A stretch of DNA of 64,000 nucleotides from contig NZ_LHZU01000141.1 of the NCBI RefSeq assembly GCF_001580995.1, forward strand, positions 37,626 to 101,625, read 5' to 3'. The notes under the pieces are model-generated. The model was not told the origin of the DNA and made no database searches. It saw only the letters and a program-made list of their open reading frames with translations. The stretch is from Acetobacter senegalensis. Its GTDB lineage: Bacteria; Pseudomonadota; Alphaproteobacteria; Acetobacterales; Acetobacteraceae. Positions 17,816 through 26,676 of the stretch are shown piece after piece (the stretch's first letter is position 1; every line of letters starts with the position of its first letter). The translations under genes were made by a program, and so were the position numbers.

Positions 17816-18292
17816 TTATTCGGCCTTGATGGCAATATGCCGTTCAGCCGGTTTGCTTTCTGCCTTTTTGGGCAACGTAATAGTCAACACACCCTGCTTG
17901 AGAGCGGCAGAAATCTTCTCCACATCCACATCTTCCGGAAGCGTGAATGTTTCCTCAAATGCTGCAAACTGACGCCCGCTAACGTGATGCTTCACGGGCT
18001 CTTCCGTGACTGGCTTTTTCTTTTCACCGCTGATTGTCAAAACACCATTGGATGTGCCGAGCTTGATATCTTCCTCGGAACATCCAGGCACTTCCGCAAC
18101 AATCTGATAGGCTTTTGCTGTTTCTGTAATGTCAGTTGCCCCAAAACGGTGCGCTGCACTGGCATCGGGTGCCTTGTAATCTTCAAACAGGCGGCTCATC
18201 TGGCGCTGGAGCGCTGTGAACGGATCAGCCACGCGTACGCTCCCAACCGGAACACGCACAACAGGGGAACGACCATTTGCTGAATACGTCAT
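17816..18292 (-). CDS. Small heat-shock protein, Hsp20/alpha-crystallin family
   Basis: A 158-residue ATP-independent holdase chaperone. Residues ~55-150 form the alpha-crystallin domain: AYQIVAEVPGCSEEDIKLGTSNGVLTISGEKK, then FTLPEDVDVEKISAALKQGVLTITLPKK, with the GVLTITLP motif that defines the family. A flexible N-terminus and a short basic C-terminal tail complete it. GAGGAGG lies 4 bases before the ATG. The upstream region carries a perfect FNR-type palindrome at 18374-18387, a suitable -10, and a 5'-leader hairpin. The expected sigma-32 elements (CTTG...) are not evident. This points to induction by oxygen limitation rather than, or as well as, heat. Confidence 0.93.
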   Translation of the reverse strand: MTYSANGRSPVVRVPVGSVRVADPFTALQRQMSRLFEDYKAPDASAAHRFGATDITETAKAYQIVAEVPGCSEEDIKLGTSNGVLTISGEKKKPVTEEPVKHHVSGRQFAAFEETFTLPEDVDVEKISAALKQGVLTITLPKKAESKPAERHIAIKAE

Positions 18293-18308
18293 CTCATCCT
18301 CCTCTTTC

Positions 18309-18335
18309 CAGAGGCGCTACCATCCGTAGCCTCTG
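18309..18335 (-). promoter_or_regulatory. 5'-leader hairpin of the hsp20 mRNA
   Basis: On the minus strand CAGAG-GCTAC / GTAGC-(GC bulge)-CTCTG folds with a 5-base loop, ending 8 bases before the GAGGAGG ribosome-binding site. It may stabilise the mRNA. It does not pair with the ribosome-binding site itself, so it is not a classical ROSE thermometer. Confidence 0.5.
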
Positions 18336-18345
18336 AACAGGGCGC

Positions 18346-18351
18346 ATGATT
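18346..18351 (-). promoter_or_regulatory. Candidate -10 element of the hsp20 promoter
   Basis: AATCAT on the minus strand, 4/6 to TATAAT, placed where the -10 should be if the FNR-type box is centred at -41.5 and transcription starts near 18339. Confidence 0.4.
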
Positions 18352-18373
18352 TCGTGTTTCCGCTCACTCTCCT

Positions 18374-18387
18374 TTGATCCAGATCAA
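18374..18387 (-). promoter_or_regulatory. FNR/Anr-type binding site upstream of hsp20
   Basis: TTGATCCAGATCAA is an exact match to the FNR consensus TTGAT-N4-ATCAA. It is centred 88 bases upstream of the hsp20 start codon and about 41.5 bases before a plausible transcription start. This is the class II activator geometry. Confidence 0.7.
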
Positions 18388-18608
18388 TTAATCCGGAGAA
18401 CAGTCAGAAACGCCGCAATGCGTATATCGCATGGCATGGGTCTTCATTGTTTTATGAAAAACTCTTCCATTTATATGAATAAATCAAAACACCCATCCAG
18501 ACCCACGGCACCGTACAGCAAAAGAGGATAGTACGCCTCCACCCCCTACCAGCTTCAATGACGACCCTCGCGCGCTGACAGTTGCCTCTTCCCGTTCTTC
18601 CTCTTCCA
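18388..18608. other. Intergenic stretch between hsp20 and acoC
   Basis: Beyond the FNR site the sequence is moderately AT-rich. A frame of 61 codons at 18346-18531 has no ribosome-binding site. I see no gene. Confidence 0.4.
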
Positions 18609-18644
18609 CAAAAAAAGACGGCAGAGCTTTTCACTCTGCCGTCT
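18609..18644 (-). terminator. Rho-independent terminator of the aco operon
   Basis: On the minus strand AGACGGCAGAG, a 7-base loop, CTCTGCCGTCT and then a T7 run. It lies about 60 bases after the acoC stop. Confidence 0.9.
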
Positions 18645-18705
18645 CCAACCTGACCTTCCGTGAAGACAAAGAAGGCATCCTGACCGAATGCCTCCTGTGC
18701 CCTAA

Positions 18706-19845
18706 TCAGGCAGGCACACGTTCCTTCAGGAACTCTTCCGTCTCTTTATTGACCTCTGATGCTTTTTCCAGCTGAGGCAGATGCCCCACGCCCGGCAGAA
18801 TATGTTTCTTTACAGAGGAAGGAACATTATCGGCACCTGCTACAGGCAGCACCTCATCGGCCTCTCCCCAGAAAAGCTGTACGGGCACTTTCGCCGCATC
18901 CAGCACAGGGCGCAGATCATCACCCTGCTCCCCATTGGGGAAGCAGGCCGCAGCAATGGTGCGCAGGGCGTCACGCGCCCCATCCAGACGGCGGGCACGC
19001 ATGACGCTATCCACCATCTTCCGGCCTATCAGGCTTTTGTCATGCACCAGCTTTTCAAGTTCCTGCTGCATGGCGCGGTTCCGGTCCGCTTCAATAAAGC
19101 CGGTAATGAACGCCATGTTCACAGCCTTCTCCAGCCCGGCTGGCGCCAACAGGGAAAGAGAAGCGACTTTATCCGGGTGCTCACGCAGCAATGTGAGCGC
19201 AATACCCCCGCCCAGAGAGTGCCCCATAACATGCGCCTTGGGAATGGAGAGTGCCTCCAGCAGATCCCCCACAGCGCGCGCCAGACCAACAAGAGAACCG
19301 TCCTTCACCGCTTTGGTCGATGCACCATGGCCGGGCAGATCAAAGGCTATCACCCGGCGGCCAGAGGCAAGAGCATCCTGCGTTAAAAGCCAGTTGCTGA
19401 TATCACCGCCAAACCCATGAATGAGCAGAAGCGGTAGGTCATCTCCAGTCCCGACATCGCGCACGTTCAGACTATACTCACCAGCCTGCACCTGATGAGG
19501 TTCCGTATCGGCAGAGTTTGCTCCCTCCGCTTCTTCACCCGTGCTCTGTTCTGCCTGGAAACGGGTCACAAAAGCCTCGATATCCGCATCAGACACAGCA
19601 GGGTCAGCCAATACGCCAATCAGCGCACCAACGGGCAGCGTTTCACCGGCTGGTGCCACCTGCTTGCGCAGCACCCCTGCCGTGGGGCTTTCATATCCGC
19701 TGGTAATCTTGCTGGTTTCAATATCAGCCAGTTCATCACCCTGCTTCACGCTCTGCCCCGGTTCCACCAGCCAGGAGGCAAGTTTGCCTTCTGTCATGGC
19801 CAGACCGAATTTGGGCATTGTCAGGGGTACAATGGTATTTGTCAT
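18706..19845 (-). CDS. acoC: Acetoin dehydrogenase E2 (lipoyl domain fused to alpha/beta hydrolase)
   Basis: Acetyltransferase component of the acetoin dehydrogenase complex, which cleaves acetoin to acetyl-CoA and acetaldehyde. 379 residues. The lipoyl domain (1-80) has the modified lysine Lys46 in DIETSKITSG. A linker of about 40 residues follows. The rest is an alpha/beta-hydrolase-like acyltransferase domain with LLIHGFGG, nucleophile motif GHSLGGG (Ser210) and GVGHLPQLE near the end. This fusion layout is characteristic of AcoC and unlike the pyruvate dehydrogenase E2. It starts three bases after the acoB stop and ends just before a strong terminator, making it the last gene of the operon. 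Confidence 0.93.
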   Translation of the reverse strand: MTNTIVPLTMPKFGLAMTEGKLASWLVEPGQSVKQGDELADIETSKITSGYESPTAGVLRKQVAPAGETLPVGALIGVLADPAVSDADIEAFVTRFQAEQSTGEEAEGANSADTEPHQVQAGEYSLNVRDVGTGDDLPLLLIHGFGGDISNWLLTQDALASGRRVIAFDLPGHGASTKAVKDGSLVGLARAVGDLLEALSIPKAHVMGHSLGGGIALTLLREHPDKVASLSLLAPAGLEKAVNMAFITGFIEADRNRAMQQELEKLVHDKSLIGRKMVDSVMRARRLDGARDALRTIAAACFPNGEQGDDLRPVLDAAKVPVQLFWGEADEVLPVAGADNVPSSVKKHILPGVGHLPQLEKASEVNKETEEFLKERVPA

Positions 19846-19848
19846 GGT

Positions 19849-20877
19849 TCAGGCAACCTCACGCGCATGCTGTTTCATGACGTTTTTCACAGCAGCTTCA
19901 ATTTTTTCTGCACTGGGCATATAGAGTTTTTCAAGCGGTGTAGAAAATGGCACTGGCGTATGCGGTGGCACAACCCGCACAATCGGAGCCTTAAGCGCCC
20001 CAAAGGCACGTTCCGCCACAAGGGCTGAAATATCGCAGGCCATGTTGCAGCGTGGGCTGGATTCATCCACCACCACAAGGCGGCCCGTTTCTTCCACACA
20101 TTCCAGAATGGTGTCTTCATCAAACGGGGATGTGGTGCGGGGGTCGATCACGGTACAGGTAATACCCTGTTTTTCCAGCCGATCCGCAGCTTCATTCGCC
20201 ATGCCAACCATGCGACCAATGGCCACAATGGTCACATCCTCCCCTTCGCGCGTCAGGTTCGCCTCCCCAAACGGGATGGTGTAGGATTCATCAGGAACAT
20301 CTTCCTCATCATCATACATCACCTTGTTTTCAAGGAAGATGACCGGATCATCATCACGGATGGCTTCAATCAGCAGCCCCTTGGCCTCATACGGTGAGGA
20401 AGGAATAACCACTTTCAGCCCCGGAATATGCGTAAACAGCGGATAAAGGGACTGGCTGTGCTGCGCGGCCGCATTGAACCCGGCGCCATACATGGCACGG
20501 ATAACCATGGGCGTGCGGGCCTTGCCGCCAAACATATACCGGAACTTGGCTGCCTGATTAAGCACCTGATCCAGACAGGACCCGATAAAATCAACAAACA
20601 TCAGTTCTGCCACCGGGCGCAGGCCCGTTGCCGCAGCACCTGCTGCTGCCCCAATGTAGGAGGCTTCCGAGATCGGGGTATCCAGCACACGGTCTTCCCC
20701 AAATTCGGTCAGGAGACCCTTGGTCACCCCCAGCACGCCACCCCACGCATCCTTCACGCCGGATGTGCCGCCACGGCCGCCAGCCACATCTTCCCCCATC
20801 AGGATCACGCGCGGATCACGCCGCATTTCCTGCCGCAGGGCTTCATTAATGGCCTGACGAAAACTCTTTTTACTCAT
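19849..20877 (-). CDS. acoB: Acetoin dehydrogenase E1 beta subunit
   Basis: Transketolase-like beta subunit of the thiamin-diphosphate E1 component, about 342 residues, forming the active site with AcoA. Typical segments are AINEALRQEMRRDPRVILMGEDVAGGRGG at the N-terminus, ISEASYIGAAAGAAATGLRPVAELMFVDF, the VIPSSPYEAKGLL loop, and a C-terminal transketolase domain with VIDPRTTSPFDEDTI. The frame extends 12 codons upstream to 20913. ATG 20877 has AAGGA at good spacing and gives the standard MSKKSFRQ start. The 107 bases to acoA contain no gene and probably no separate promoter. Confidence 0.94.
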   Translation of the reverse strand: MSKKSFRQAINEALRQEMRRDPRVILMGEDVAGGRGGTSGVKDAWGGVLGVTKGLLTEFGEDRVLDTPISEASYIGAAAGAAATGLRPVAELMFVDFIGSCLDQVLNQAAKFRYMFGGKARTPMVIRAMYGAGFNAAAQHSQSLYPLFTHIPGLKVVIPSSPYEAKGLLIEAIRDDDPVIFLENKVMYDDEEDVPDESYTIPFGEANLTREGEDVTIVAIGRMVGMANEAADRLEKQGITCTVIDPRTTSPFDEDTILECVEETGRLVVVDESSPRCNMACDISALVAERAFGALKAPIVRVVPPHTPVPFSTPLEKLYMPSAEKIEAAVKNVMKQHAREVA

Positions 20878-20984
20878 TGTCTTTTCGTCCTTCTGTCCTG
20901 CCGGGCCGCACAATAATGCTATAACTGCTTACTGCGTTTATAGTGTGCTGCCAGCCGGCTCTGTTTCTGTTTGCCAGGTGGGGC

Positions 20985-21950
20985 TCAGTATTTCACATAC
21001 ACATCAGCCATCAGGGCTGAGTCTTCCGGCCATGGTGCTGCCTTGGCGGCAATCACGGAGCTTTCAACTTCATCCGCCACGGCTGCATCAATGTCATCCA
21101 GCGCGCTGGCTTCCAGCAGCCCGGCAGATGTCACCCGCTCACGGAAATGCTTCAGGCAATCATGGTTTTCTTTTTCTTCCGCCACTTCACCAGCAGCGCG
21201 ATAGCTCATGGCATCGCCTTCAAAATGCCCATACCACCGGCTGAGATGCACATGCAGCATCACCGGCCCCTTGCCTGAACGGGCATAGTCAACGGCTTCA
21301 CGTGCTGTTTCATACACGGCAAAGAAATCCGTGCCGTCACATTCCATGTAAGGCATACCAAACCCGGCGGCGCGGTCTTTCTGTGTGCCTGAACATGCAT
21401 AAGACGCACCTGTGGCTTCACCGTATCCGTTATCTTCCACCACAAACACGGCTGGCAGTTTCCACACACTGGCCAGATTGAGGCTTTCAAGGGTAAAGCC
21501 CTCGTTTGAAGCGCCATCTCCATAAAAGGCAATGGCCACGCCATTATCTTTCAGAATTTTATGGGAAAGGGCCGCACCGCAGATCAGCGGCGGGCCGCCA
21601 CCAACAATCCCATTGGCGCCCAGCATACCCTTGGAGAGATCCGCAATATGCATGGAGCCCCCCTTGCCCCGGCACACGCCCGTCTGGCGGCCGTAGATTT
21701 CAGCCATCATGCCGCCAACATCCACGCCCTTGGCAATGCAATGCCCGTGGCCGCGGTGTGTGCTGGCAATGGTGTCATTATCCGTCAGATGCGCGCACAC
21801 GCCCACTGCGGACGCTTCCTCGCCACAGTAAAGATGTACGAAGCCGGGAATTTCCCCTGTGGCAAATTCCACATGCAGCCGTTCTTCAAAGGCGCGAATG
21901 GTGCGCATGGCCCGATACGACTGAAGCAGTGTTTCTCTGGCAATCTGCAT
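20985..21950 (-). CDS. acoA: Acetoin dehydrogenase E1 alpha subunit
   Basis: First gene of the operon, 321 residues. It binds thiamin diphosphate and decarboxylates the acetoin-derived intermediate. The cofactor motif runs from GDGASNEGF to VVEDNGYGEATG, and the substrate-side histidine segment is THRGHGHCIAKG. GKGGSMHIAD and the C-terminal VSSA-type region are shared with the E1-alpha family. AAGGAT lies 10 bases upstream of the ATG. Neither an acoR activator nor an acoD (E3) gene lies nearby, so E3 must be shared with another 2-oxo acid dehydrogenase and control must come from elsewhere. Confidence 0.94.
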   Translation of the reverse strand: MQIARETLLQSYRAMRTIRAFEERLHVEFATGEIPGFVHLYCGEEASAVGVCAHLTDNDTIASTHRGHGHCIAKGVDVGGMMAEIYGRQTGVCRGKGGSMHIADLSKGMLGANGIVGGGPPLICGAALSHKILKDNGVAIAFYGDGASNEGFTLESLNLASVWKLPAVFVVEDNGYGEATGASYACSGTQKDRAAGFGMPYMECDGTDFFAVYETAREAVDYARSGKGPVMLHVHLSRWYGHFEGDAMSYRAAGEVAEEKENHDCLKHFRERVTSAGLLEASALDDIDAAVADEVESSVIAAKAAPWPEDSALMADVYVKY

Positions 21951-22243
21951 GGTGGAGATCCTTCCCCTTATTATTGAGCGTTATGACCCGAAAGTTAGAG
22001 TGCCAACGCCCCCATGTTACGTACCGTTGCGCATACGTCAGCTCAATTCATGCGATTCACGCATATGTGAATTTCTTAATTTTTATGATACACTTTTGTT
22101 ACTCCGTAACCGGCCTCGGCATGAGAATTGAAGGAATGGAAGCCACCTCGTCGCCTTACTTTTGCAGCCCATCCCGGCTATAATTTTCACACTTCTGAAA
22201 AGAGTTTGTGAGGAAAAATGCCTCACCTTGCCGGAGACGACAA

Positions 22244-22624
22244 ATGCAGCCGCCCATTCCCCGCATTCCGGATGAGACACTCCGCAAGCTGATTGCCGTC
22301 TTCTATGCGCGCGTGCGCAAGGACCCTTTGATTGGCCCGGTCTTCAACGCATCCATTTCCGATTGGAACGCTCATCAGGACACATTGTTCCATTTCTGGG
22401 CCTCCCTTCTGTATGGCAACACCGGCTATAACGGACGCCCGGTGCCAGCCCATTTCAAGCACCGCGAGCACATGACGCCTGAGGCCTTCACGCGGTGGCT
22501 GACGCTCTGGCGCCAGACCACCACAGAACTCCTTACGCCGGAGGCTGCTGCGCTATTACAAAACCGGGCTGAATGCATCGGCAACAGCTTCCAGCGCGCC
22601 ATGTCCTTTCAAAGTGGCGTGTAG
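22244..22624 (+). CDS. Group III truncated hemoglobin
   Basis: A 126-residue haem protein of the TrHb3 class, cytosolic, likely binding oxygen, nitric oxide or peroxide. Features are a B-helix with VFYARVRKDPLIGPVF, a distal region DTLFHFWASLLYGNTGYNGRPVPAHF, the proximal-His segment KHREHMTPEAFTRW, and Trp in the G helix. The frame is open from GTG 22208, but ATG 22244 has GGAG 8 bases ahead and yields the usual family length. It is divergent from acoA, with 293 bases between starts. No regulator site was recognised there. Confidence 0.85.
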   Translation: MQPPIPRIPDETLRKLIAVFYARVRKDPLIGPVFNASISDWNAHQDTLFHFWASLLYGNTGYNGRPVPAHFKHREHMTPEAFTRWLTLWRQTTTELLTPEAAALLQNRAECIGNSFQRAMSFQSGV

Positions 22625-22754
22625 CGCGGTCTGACCCGCCACATCATCAGGAACAGTGGGGCTCTTTTCCTGAAAATCTGCGGGGTTCAGCCCCATTTTC
22701 ACCATGAAAACCCGTTAACCCTCCGGCACATTCCTTCTGCCGGACACACCCCGT

Positions 22755-23936
22755 ATGCACCCTACAGGTTCCGAGGCCCTCTCACCCCCGCCCCGGCAGC
22801 GCAACAGGCGAATTGATCTGCTAAGGGGCGTCGCCATTCTGCTGGTGCTGTTTCACCATTTCTGCATCGCCTACCCGCTCAACCATTCCTCACTTGCCAT
22901 GCTGCTAACGCCAGAAGGCGTGCGTGCCGTCGCCCGCAACGGTAATTATGGCGTAACGCTCTTTTTTGTCATTTCCGGCTTTCTGATCACCGGCAACGCA
23001 CTGGCCCGGTGGGGGAGCCTTGCCGCGCTGGATGCCCGGTCTTTCTACGCCTTTCGCATAGCGCGCATTGTGCCCTGCCTGCTTCTGCTCCTGTGTGTGG
23101 TGAATGCTCTGGCGCTGGCAGGCCTACCCATTTTCGCCACACATATCCCCGGCATGTCACCACTGGCCGCCATGATACGCGCCAACCTTGCCGCCCTTAC
23201 CTTCAGCACAAATGTGTTTATTGCCCACCATGGCTGGGCCAATTACGCATTGGGTGTTCTATGGTCTCTCTCGGTGGAAGAAGTGTTTTACATCACCTTT
23301 CCACTTGTGGCTCTTCTGCTGCGCAGGCTGCCATTCATTCTGGTCTTCTGGGCCCTGATCGCCCTGATTGGTCCGTTCTACCGCATGGCCCATCAGAATG
23401 ATGAATCCGGTTTTCTGTTCGCTTATTTTGCCTCTTTTGATGGCATCGCCATTGGCTGCATCGCCGCCGTTCTGGCCTCCAGATGGCGGTTGAATGAACG
23501 AATGGCGCGCATCCTCCAGCCTGTCGTCCTTGCGGGTATGGTAACGCTTTACCTCTATCGCTCAATTGGGGGCACCAACATCTGGGGCGTATCCGCCATG
23601 GCGCTTGGCACGGCCCTGCTGCTGATAGCCTCTGTTCCGCATGCGGAGGGGCGCTTCATCTCCCACGTGCGGTTATTACGCACTGTGGAATGGACTGGCC
23701 GCCTGAGTTACGAACTTTACCTGTTCCACCTGATTATTCTGGGGCTTTTACGCACCATTCTGCCTGCCAGCACCATCAGCGCTACCGGGCCTGATCGGCT
23801 GATGATACTGGCCGTTTTCTTCGCTGCGTCCTGTGGCGTTTCCAGTTTGATTGGACGCTTCTTTGCCGAGCCCCTTAACCAGACACTCAGGGCGCGCCTG
23901 AAACAGCAACCACCAAAAATAGTAATTGAAAACTGA
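22755..23936 (+). CDS. Acyltransferase 3 family membrane protein (OafA-like)
   Basis: Integral membrane acyltransferase of 393 residues that probably transfers acetyl or other acyl groups to a surface glycan. The N-terminal signature RRIDLLRGVAILLVLFHHF includes the catalytic-type His pair. LFFVISGFLITG, FRIARIVPCLLL and LWSLSVEEVFYITFPLV are the conserved AT3 motifs, spread over about ten hydrophobic helices. There is no C-terminal SGNH domain. The gene stands alone, so the acceptor glycan is unknown. A shared hairpin separates it from the convergent ABC genes. Confidence 0.88.
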   Translation: MHPTGSEALSPPPRQRNRRIDLLRGVAILLVLFHHFCIAYPLNHSSLAMLLTPEGVRAVARNGNYGVTLFFVISGFLITGNALARWGSLAALDARSFYAFRIARIVPCLLLLLCVVNALALAGLPIFATHIPGMSPLAAMIRANLAALTFSTNVFIAHHGWANYALGVLWSLSVEEVFYITFPLVALLLRRLPFILVFWALIALIGPFYRMAHQNDESGFLFAYFASFDGIAIGCIAAVLASRWRLNERMARILQPVVLAGMVTLYLYRSIGGTNIWGVSAMALGTALLLIASVPHAEGRFISHVRLLRTVEWTGRLSYELYLFHLIILGLLRTILPASTISATGPDRLMILAVFFAASCGVSSLIGRFFAEPLNQTLRARLKQQPPKIVIEN

Positions 23937-24070
23937 TAAATTTGAAGGGAATGGTTTGAACGCCCGATGCCGCGCATCGGCGCTCATGGCCAGTTCACTA
24001 AGACGCCACAAGGCCGCTTGGCCGACAGTCATACTCTCTGCCACGCGGCAATCTGCCGTCACAGTTTCCG

Positions 24071-24108
24071 TCATCCTGCTTCAGTAAAAAAGCAGGATGA
24101 TGGCCTGC
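24071..24108. terminator. Overlapping hairpins between convergent genes
   Basis: TCATCCTGCTT / AAGCAGGATGA (24071-24081 and 24090-24100) is a perfect 11-base repeat. On the minus strand the alternative GCAGG / CCTGC hairpin (24092-24108) is followed directly by T6, a good terminator for the ABC genes. Confidence 0.75.
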
Positions 24109-24109
24109 A

Positions 24110-25675
24110 TTACGGGGCTGCCAAGGGTTCAATAGGCCAATCCACCCGCGCCAGCGCACGTGGGGCCAACCATGCCATGATCGCAGAAAAGGGAAGCCCC
24201 ACGAACAGAAGCCTCCACAACCATTCGGGTAGCGAATGTTCGGTAAACAGCAGGGTAACGCCCAACTGCACACAGACAAAACTGCCCAGAAGATTGAAGA
24301 CATGAATAACACCGGGGCGTGTTTGCCGGGTAAAGAGCAAAGGCAGGCTGGGCAGGTAACTGGCCCCCACCATGACTGAAAAAATTGCCCCCATGCACAA
24401 AGGTAGTTCTGCCCACTTCTCAGCCCCAAACGCAATGCCCAACGGCGCGCAGAACAGCGCCGCCAGTGCTGCTGTCTGCACCGCCCGTTTGGCGTGTGTG
24501 GTATAAAGTGCACGCGCAAAGTCCGCCCGTGTGCCGTAACCTGCCAGATTGAGCAGAAAAGGCCAGTCCGCCCGCACCAGCATCCATGACGCCAGACCAT
24601 TGGCCGAAATCATGCAGATCATCTGCGGTGCCATCAGCATGGATTTTCTGATAGCGGCCCAATGCAGCATGCCGCCTGTCTGGAAGGCTTCAAAAACTAC
24701 GTTCATGATAAAAAGAGCAATCAGAACAACCACACTGCTTGCCAGAAACCCGGCAGGCCCCGGCGTAACCATGGTGTTGGGCACGGGCGGCTTGCGCAAC
24801 CATGGGAACTGCCACTGCATCAGGCGCATGATCCCGCTGCCAGCCTGCACATCACTTGAGGGTTTGATCGCACCGGACTGTATGGCAGGAGAAGCCCCAC
24901 CCCCGTAGCCAGCTCCAGATGCTCCCTCCGCAACAAATCCTCTTTCGGCAAGCCCTCCTTGCGGGCGGGATGCTGGGAACCGTGCCTTGGCCGCCTGAAG
25001 GACTTTCCGCCTGTTTTCATAACTGGTCGATGCGGCTGTTAATGCGTCCCCTCCTGGCAGAGCCACAGGCTGAGGCCGATGACTAAGTTCGATCACGGTC
25101 AGGGCAAGCCCTACCGCCAGAAGTCCCGCCGCCACATACCATGGTGCTGATAGAATACGCTCCTGCGCCTGCGGAAACATGAAGGCGACAAACAACACAA
25201 ACACCATGAACATTCGCAACCAGCGAACGGGCTTGCGCAGGTTTTTAGGGCCGGTCATATCGCCGCTTACGCCCAACGCTAGACAGATGGCTTCCTGCGC
25301 CAGCACGTTCAAAAACGGTGCACCAAGACGAAGCAGAGGAACCGCCAGCAAAAGCACCACCGCCGCCAGAACAAGCAGCGCGGCCCCGTATTCAGCCTCA
25401 ATCATGCCCGGCGTCATGCTGGCAAGGGGGCTCCTCACCTGCCGCCAATACTGGCATGCCACCCCGGTAATGGCTGCCTGCAAGCCAAGCCACCACCATG
25501 TACCAAAGGATTGCGGCAATTTGAACAGACCATTCTGCCAATGCGTGGCGGAGTGATCGGTAAAGGCGATGAACAACGCCACGCCCGTCCATAACAGGCC
25601 GGTAAGTAACGTATAGTTTTCCCGCCAGAAGATGGGCGTGGCATACAGCCGCAACGCATGCAGGATATTTTTCAT
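24110..25675 (-). CDS. ABC transporter membrane protein (uncharacterised permease)
   Basis: A 521-residue polytopic protein, most likely the membrane partner of the ATPase immediately upstream: the ATG overlaps the ATPase stop by four bases. It has roughly six helices in the first 200 residues and again six in the last 220, separated by a ~110-residue cytoplasmic loop rich in Gly/Ala/Ser (AERGFVAEGASGAGYGGG). I find no clear ABC-2 permease motif; assignment rests on topology and coupling. The doubled layout suggests both permease halves in one chain. Substrate unknown. Confidence 0.7.
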   Translation of the reverse strand: MKNILHALRLYATPIFWRENYTLLTGLLWTGVALFIAFTDHSATHWQNGLFKLPQSFGTWWWLGLQAAITGVACQYWRQVRSPLASMTPGMIEAEYGAALLVLAAVVLLLAVPLLRLGAPFLNVLAQEAICLALGVSGDMTGPKNLRKPVRWLRMFMVFVLFVAFMFPQAQERILSAPWYVAAGLLAVGLALTVIELSHRPQPVALPGGDALTAASTSYENRRKVLQAAKARFPASRPQGGLAERGFVAEGASGAGYGGGASPAIQSGAIKPSSDVQAGSGIMRLMQWQFPWLRKPPVPNTMVTPGPAGFLASSVVVLIALFIMNVVFEAFQTGGMLHWAAIRKSMLMAPQMICMISANGLASWMLVRADWPFLLNLAGYGTRADFARALYTTHAKRAVQTAALAALFCAPLGIAFGAEKWAELPLCMGAIFSVMVGASYLPSLPLLFTRQTRPGVIHVFNLLGSFVCVQLGVTLLFTEHSLPEWLWRLLFVGLPFSAIMAWLAPRALARVDWPIEPLAAP

Positions 25676-26520
25676 CGTGACAGCGCCAGAAACAGTGTTT
25701 CCACATCCGGCTGCTGCACGGCCACGCCCTGCCCCAAGGCGGCATCATCCAGCCCCGGTTGCCAGCCAGAAACCCACACCCCGCCATCTTCTGCCAGCGC
25801 CAGCACTTGCACCCCCCACTCGGGCCGTGGCAATGCGGACAGGTGCCTCACCTGCCCCTGCAACACGGCTTCAGACACATCCAGCACAATCTGCCCGCGC
25901 CGCATGATGACAAAGCGATCACAGATATTTTCAAGATCAGAGATGATATGAGAGGAAATCAGGACCGTAGCACCATGCTGGTGCGCATATTCCGGCAGCA
26001 GGCGCATAAAATCATGCCGTGCCTGAGGGTCCAGACTGGCAACGGGTTCATCCAGCACAATCAGGTCAGGCCGGAAGCGGAGCGCCAGAACAATGGCCAG
26101 GCGTTGCCTTTCCCCACCCGAGAGGGATTTGATACGCGCGGTAGGGTCCAGTGCCGCCCATTCCAGCCACCGATCATCCTGAGGCGTGTCAGCGGGCCGA
26201 TACCCGGCCAGATAGGTCAGCAGTTCCCCCACCCTAAACCATGTAAATCCTGTCAGGGTTTGCGGCACGAACCCTATACGGTTGCGCACTTGCGGCGTGA
26301 GGGAATTTACATCCTCACCAAACAAGCGGATTTGCCCGGCATCGGCTGAAAGAAACCCCAGCAGACAACCAATCAGCGTGGTCTTGCCCGCACCGTTCGG
26401 CCCCAACAGAGCCGCTATTTCGCCCTGCGCCAGTGTCAGATTGAAATCATTCAGCGCCCGCTTTGTGCTGAACTCTTTGACAAGATGCGTAATTTCCAAC
26501 GGTAAAACAGGCTCTGACAC
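25672..26520 (-). CDS. ABC transporter ATP-binding protein
   Basis: A 282-residue nucleotide-binding subunit. It shows Walker A GPNGAGKTTLIG, the Q-loop in GFVPQTL, signature LSGGERQRLAIVLALRF, Walker B LIVLDEPVASLDP and the switch His in LISSHIISDLENICD. The last 60 residues form a small accessory domain (WGVQVLALAEDGGVWVSGW). This organisation is that of ABC-2-type exporters. Translation probably starts at GTG 26520, with GGAG about 8 bases before it. It forms a two-gene operon with the downstream membrane protein. Confidence 0.9.
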   Translation of the reverse strand: MSEPVLPLEITHLVKEFSTKRALNDFNLTLAQGEIAALLGPNGAGKTTLIGCLLGFLSADAGQIRLFGEDVNSLTPQVRNRIGFVPQTLTGFTWFRVGELLTYLAGYRPADTPQDDRWLEWAALDPTARIKSLSGGERQRLAIVLALRFRPDLIVLDEPVASLDPQARHDFMRLLPEYAHQHGATVLISSHIISDLENICDRFVIMRRGQIVLDVSEAVLQGQVRHLSALPRPEWGVQVLALAEDGGVWVSGWQPGLDDAALGQGVAVQQPDVETLFLALSR

Positions 26521-26676
26521 GCGTGTGCTCCATTGCGGTATGTCAAACCTGATGGTGCCGGACTGATCTGAAAGCCGTCAAGGGTTTGATGAAACAAAGA
26601 ATTTTTCAGAAATTCCGCGCTATCCTTCTTTGCCTTTCCTCTCCCCCTTTCTTCGCTATAAGCCCACCGTAAAACC

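Noticed and set aside
18309..18335. ROSE-type RNA thermometer in the hsp20 leader
   Set aside because: The hairpin does not pair with the ribosome-binding site and lacks the short U-rich anti-SD segment typical of ROSE elements.
22000..22015. Sigma-54-like -24 element (TGGCAC on the minus strand) 50 bases upstream of acoA, tempting because aco operons are often sigma-54 dependent
   Set aside because: The -12 part reads CTTT where TTGC is required, and no acoR activator gene is nearby.
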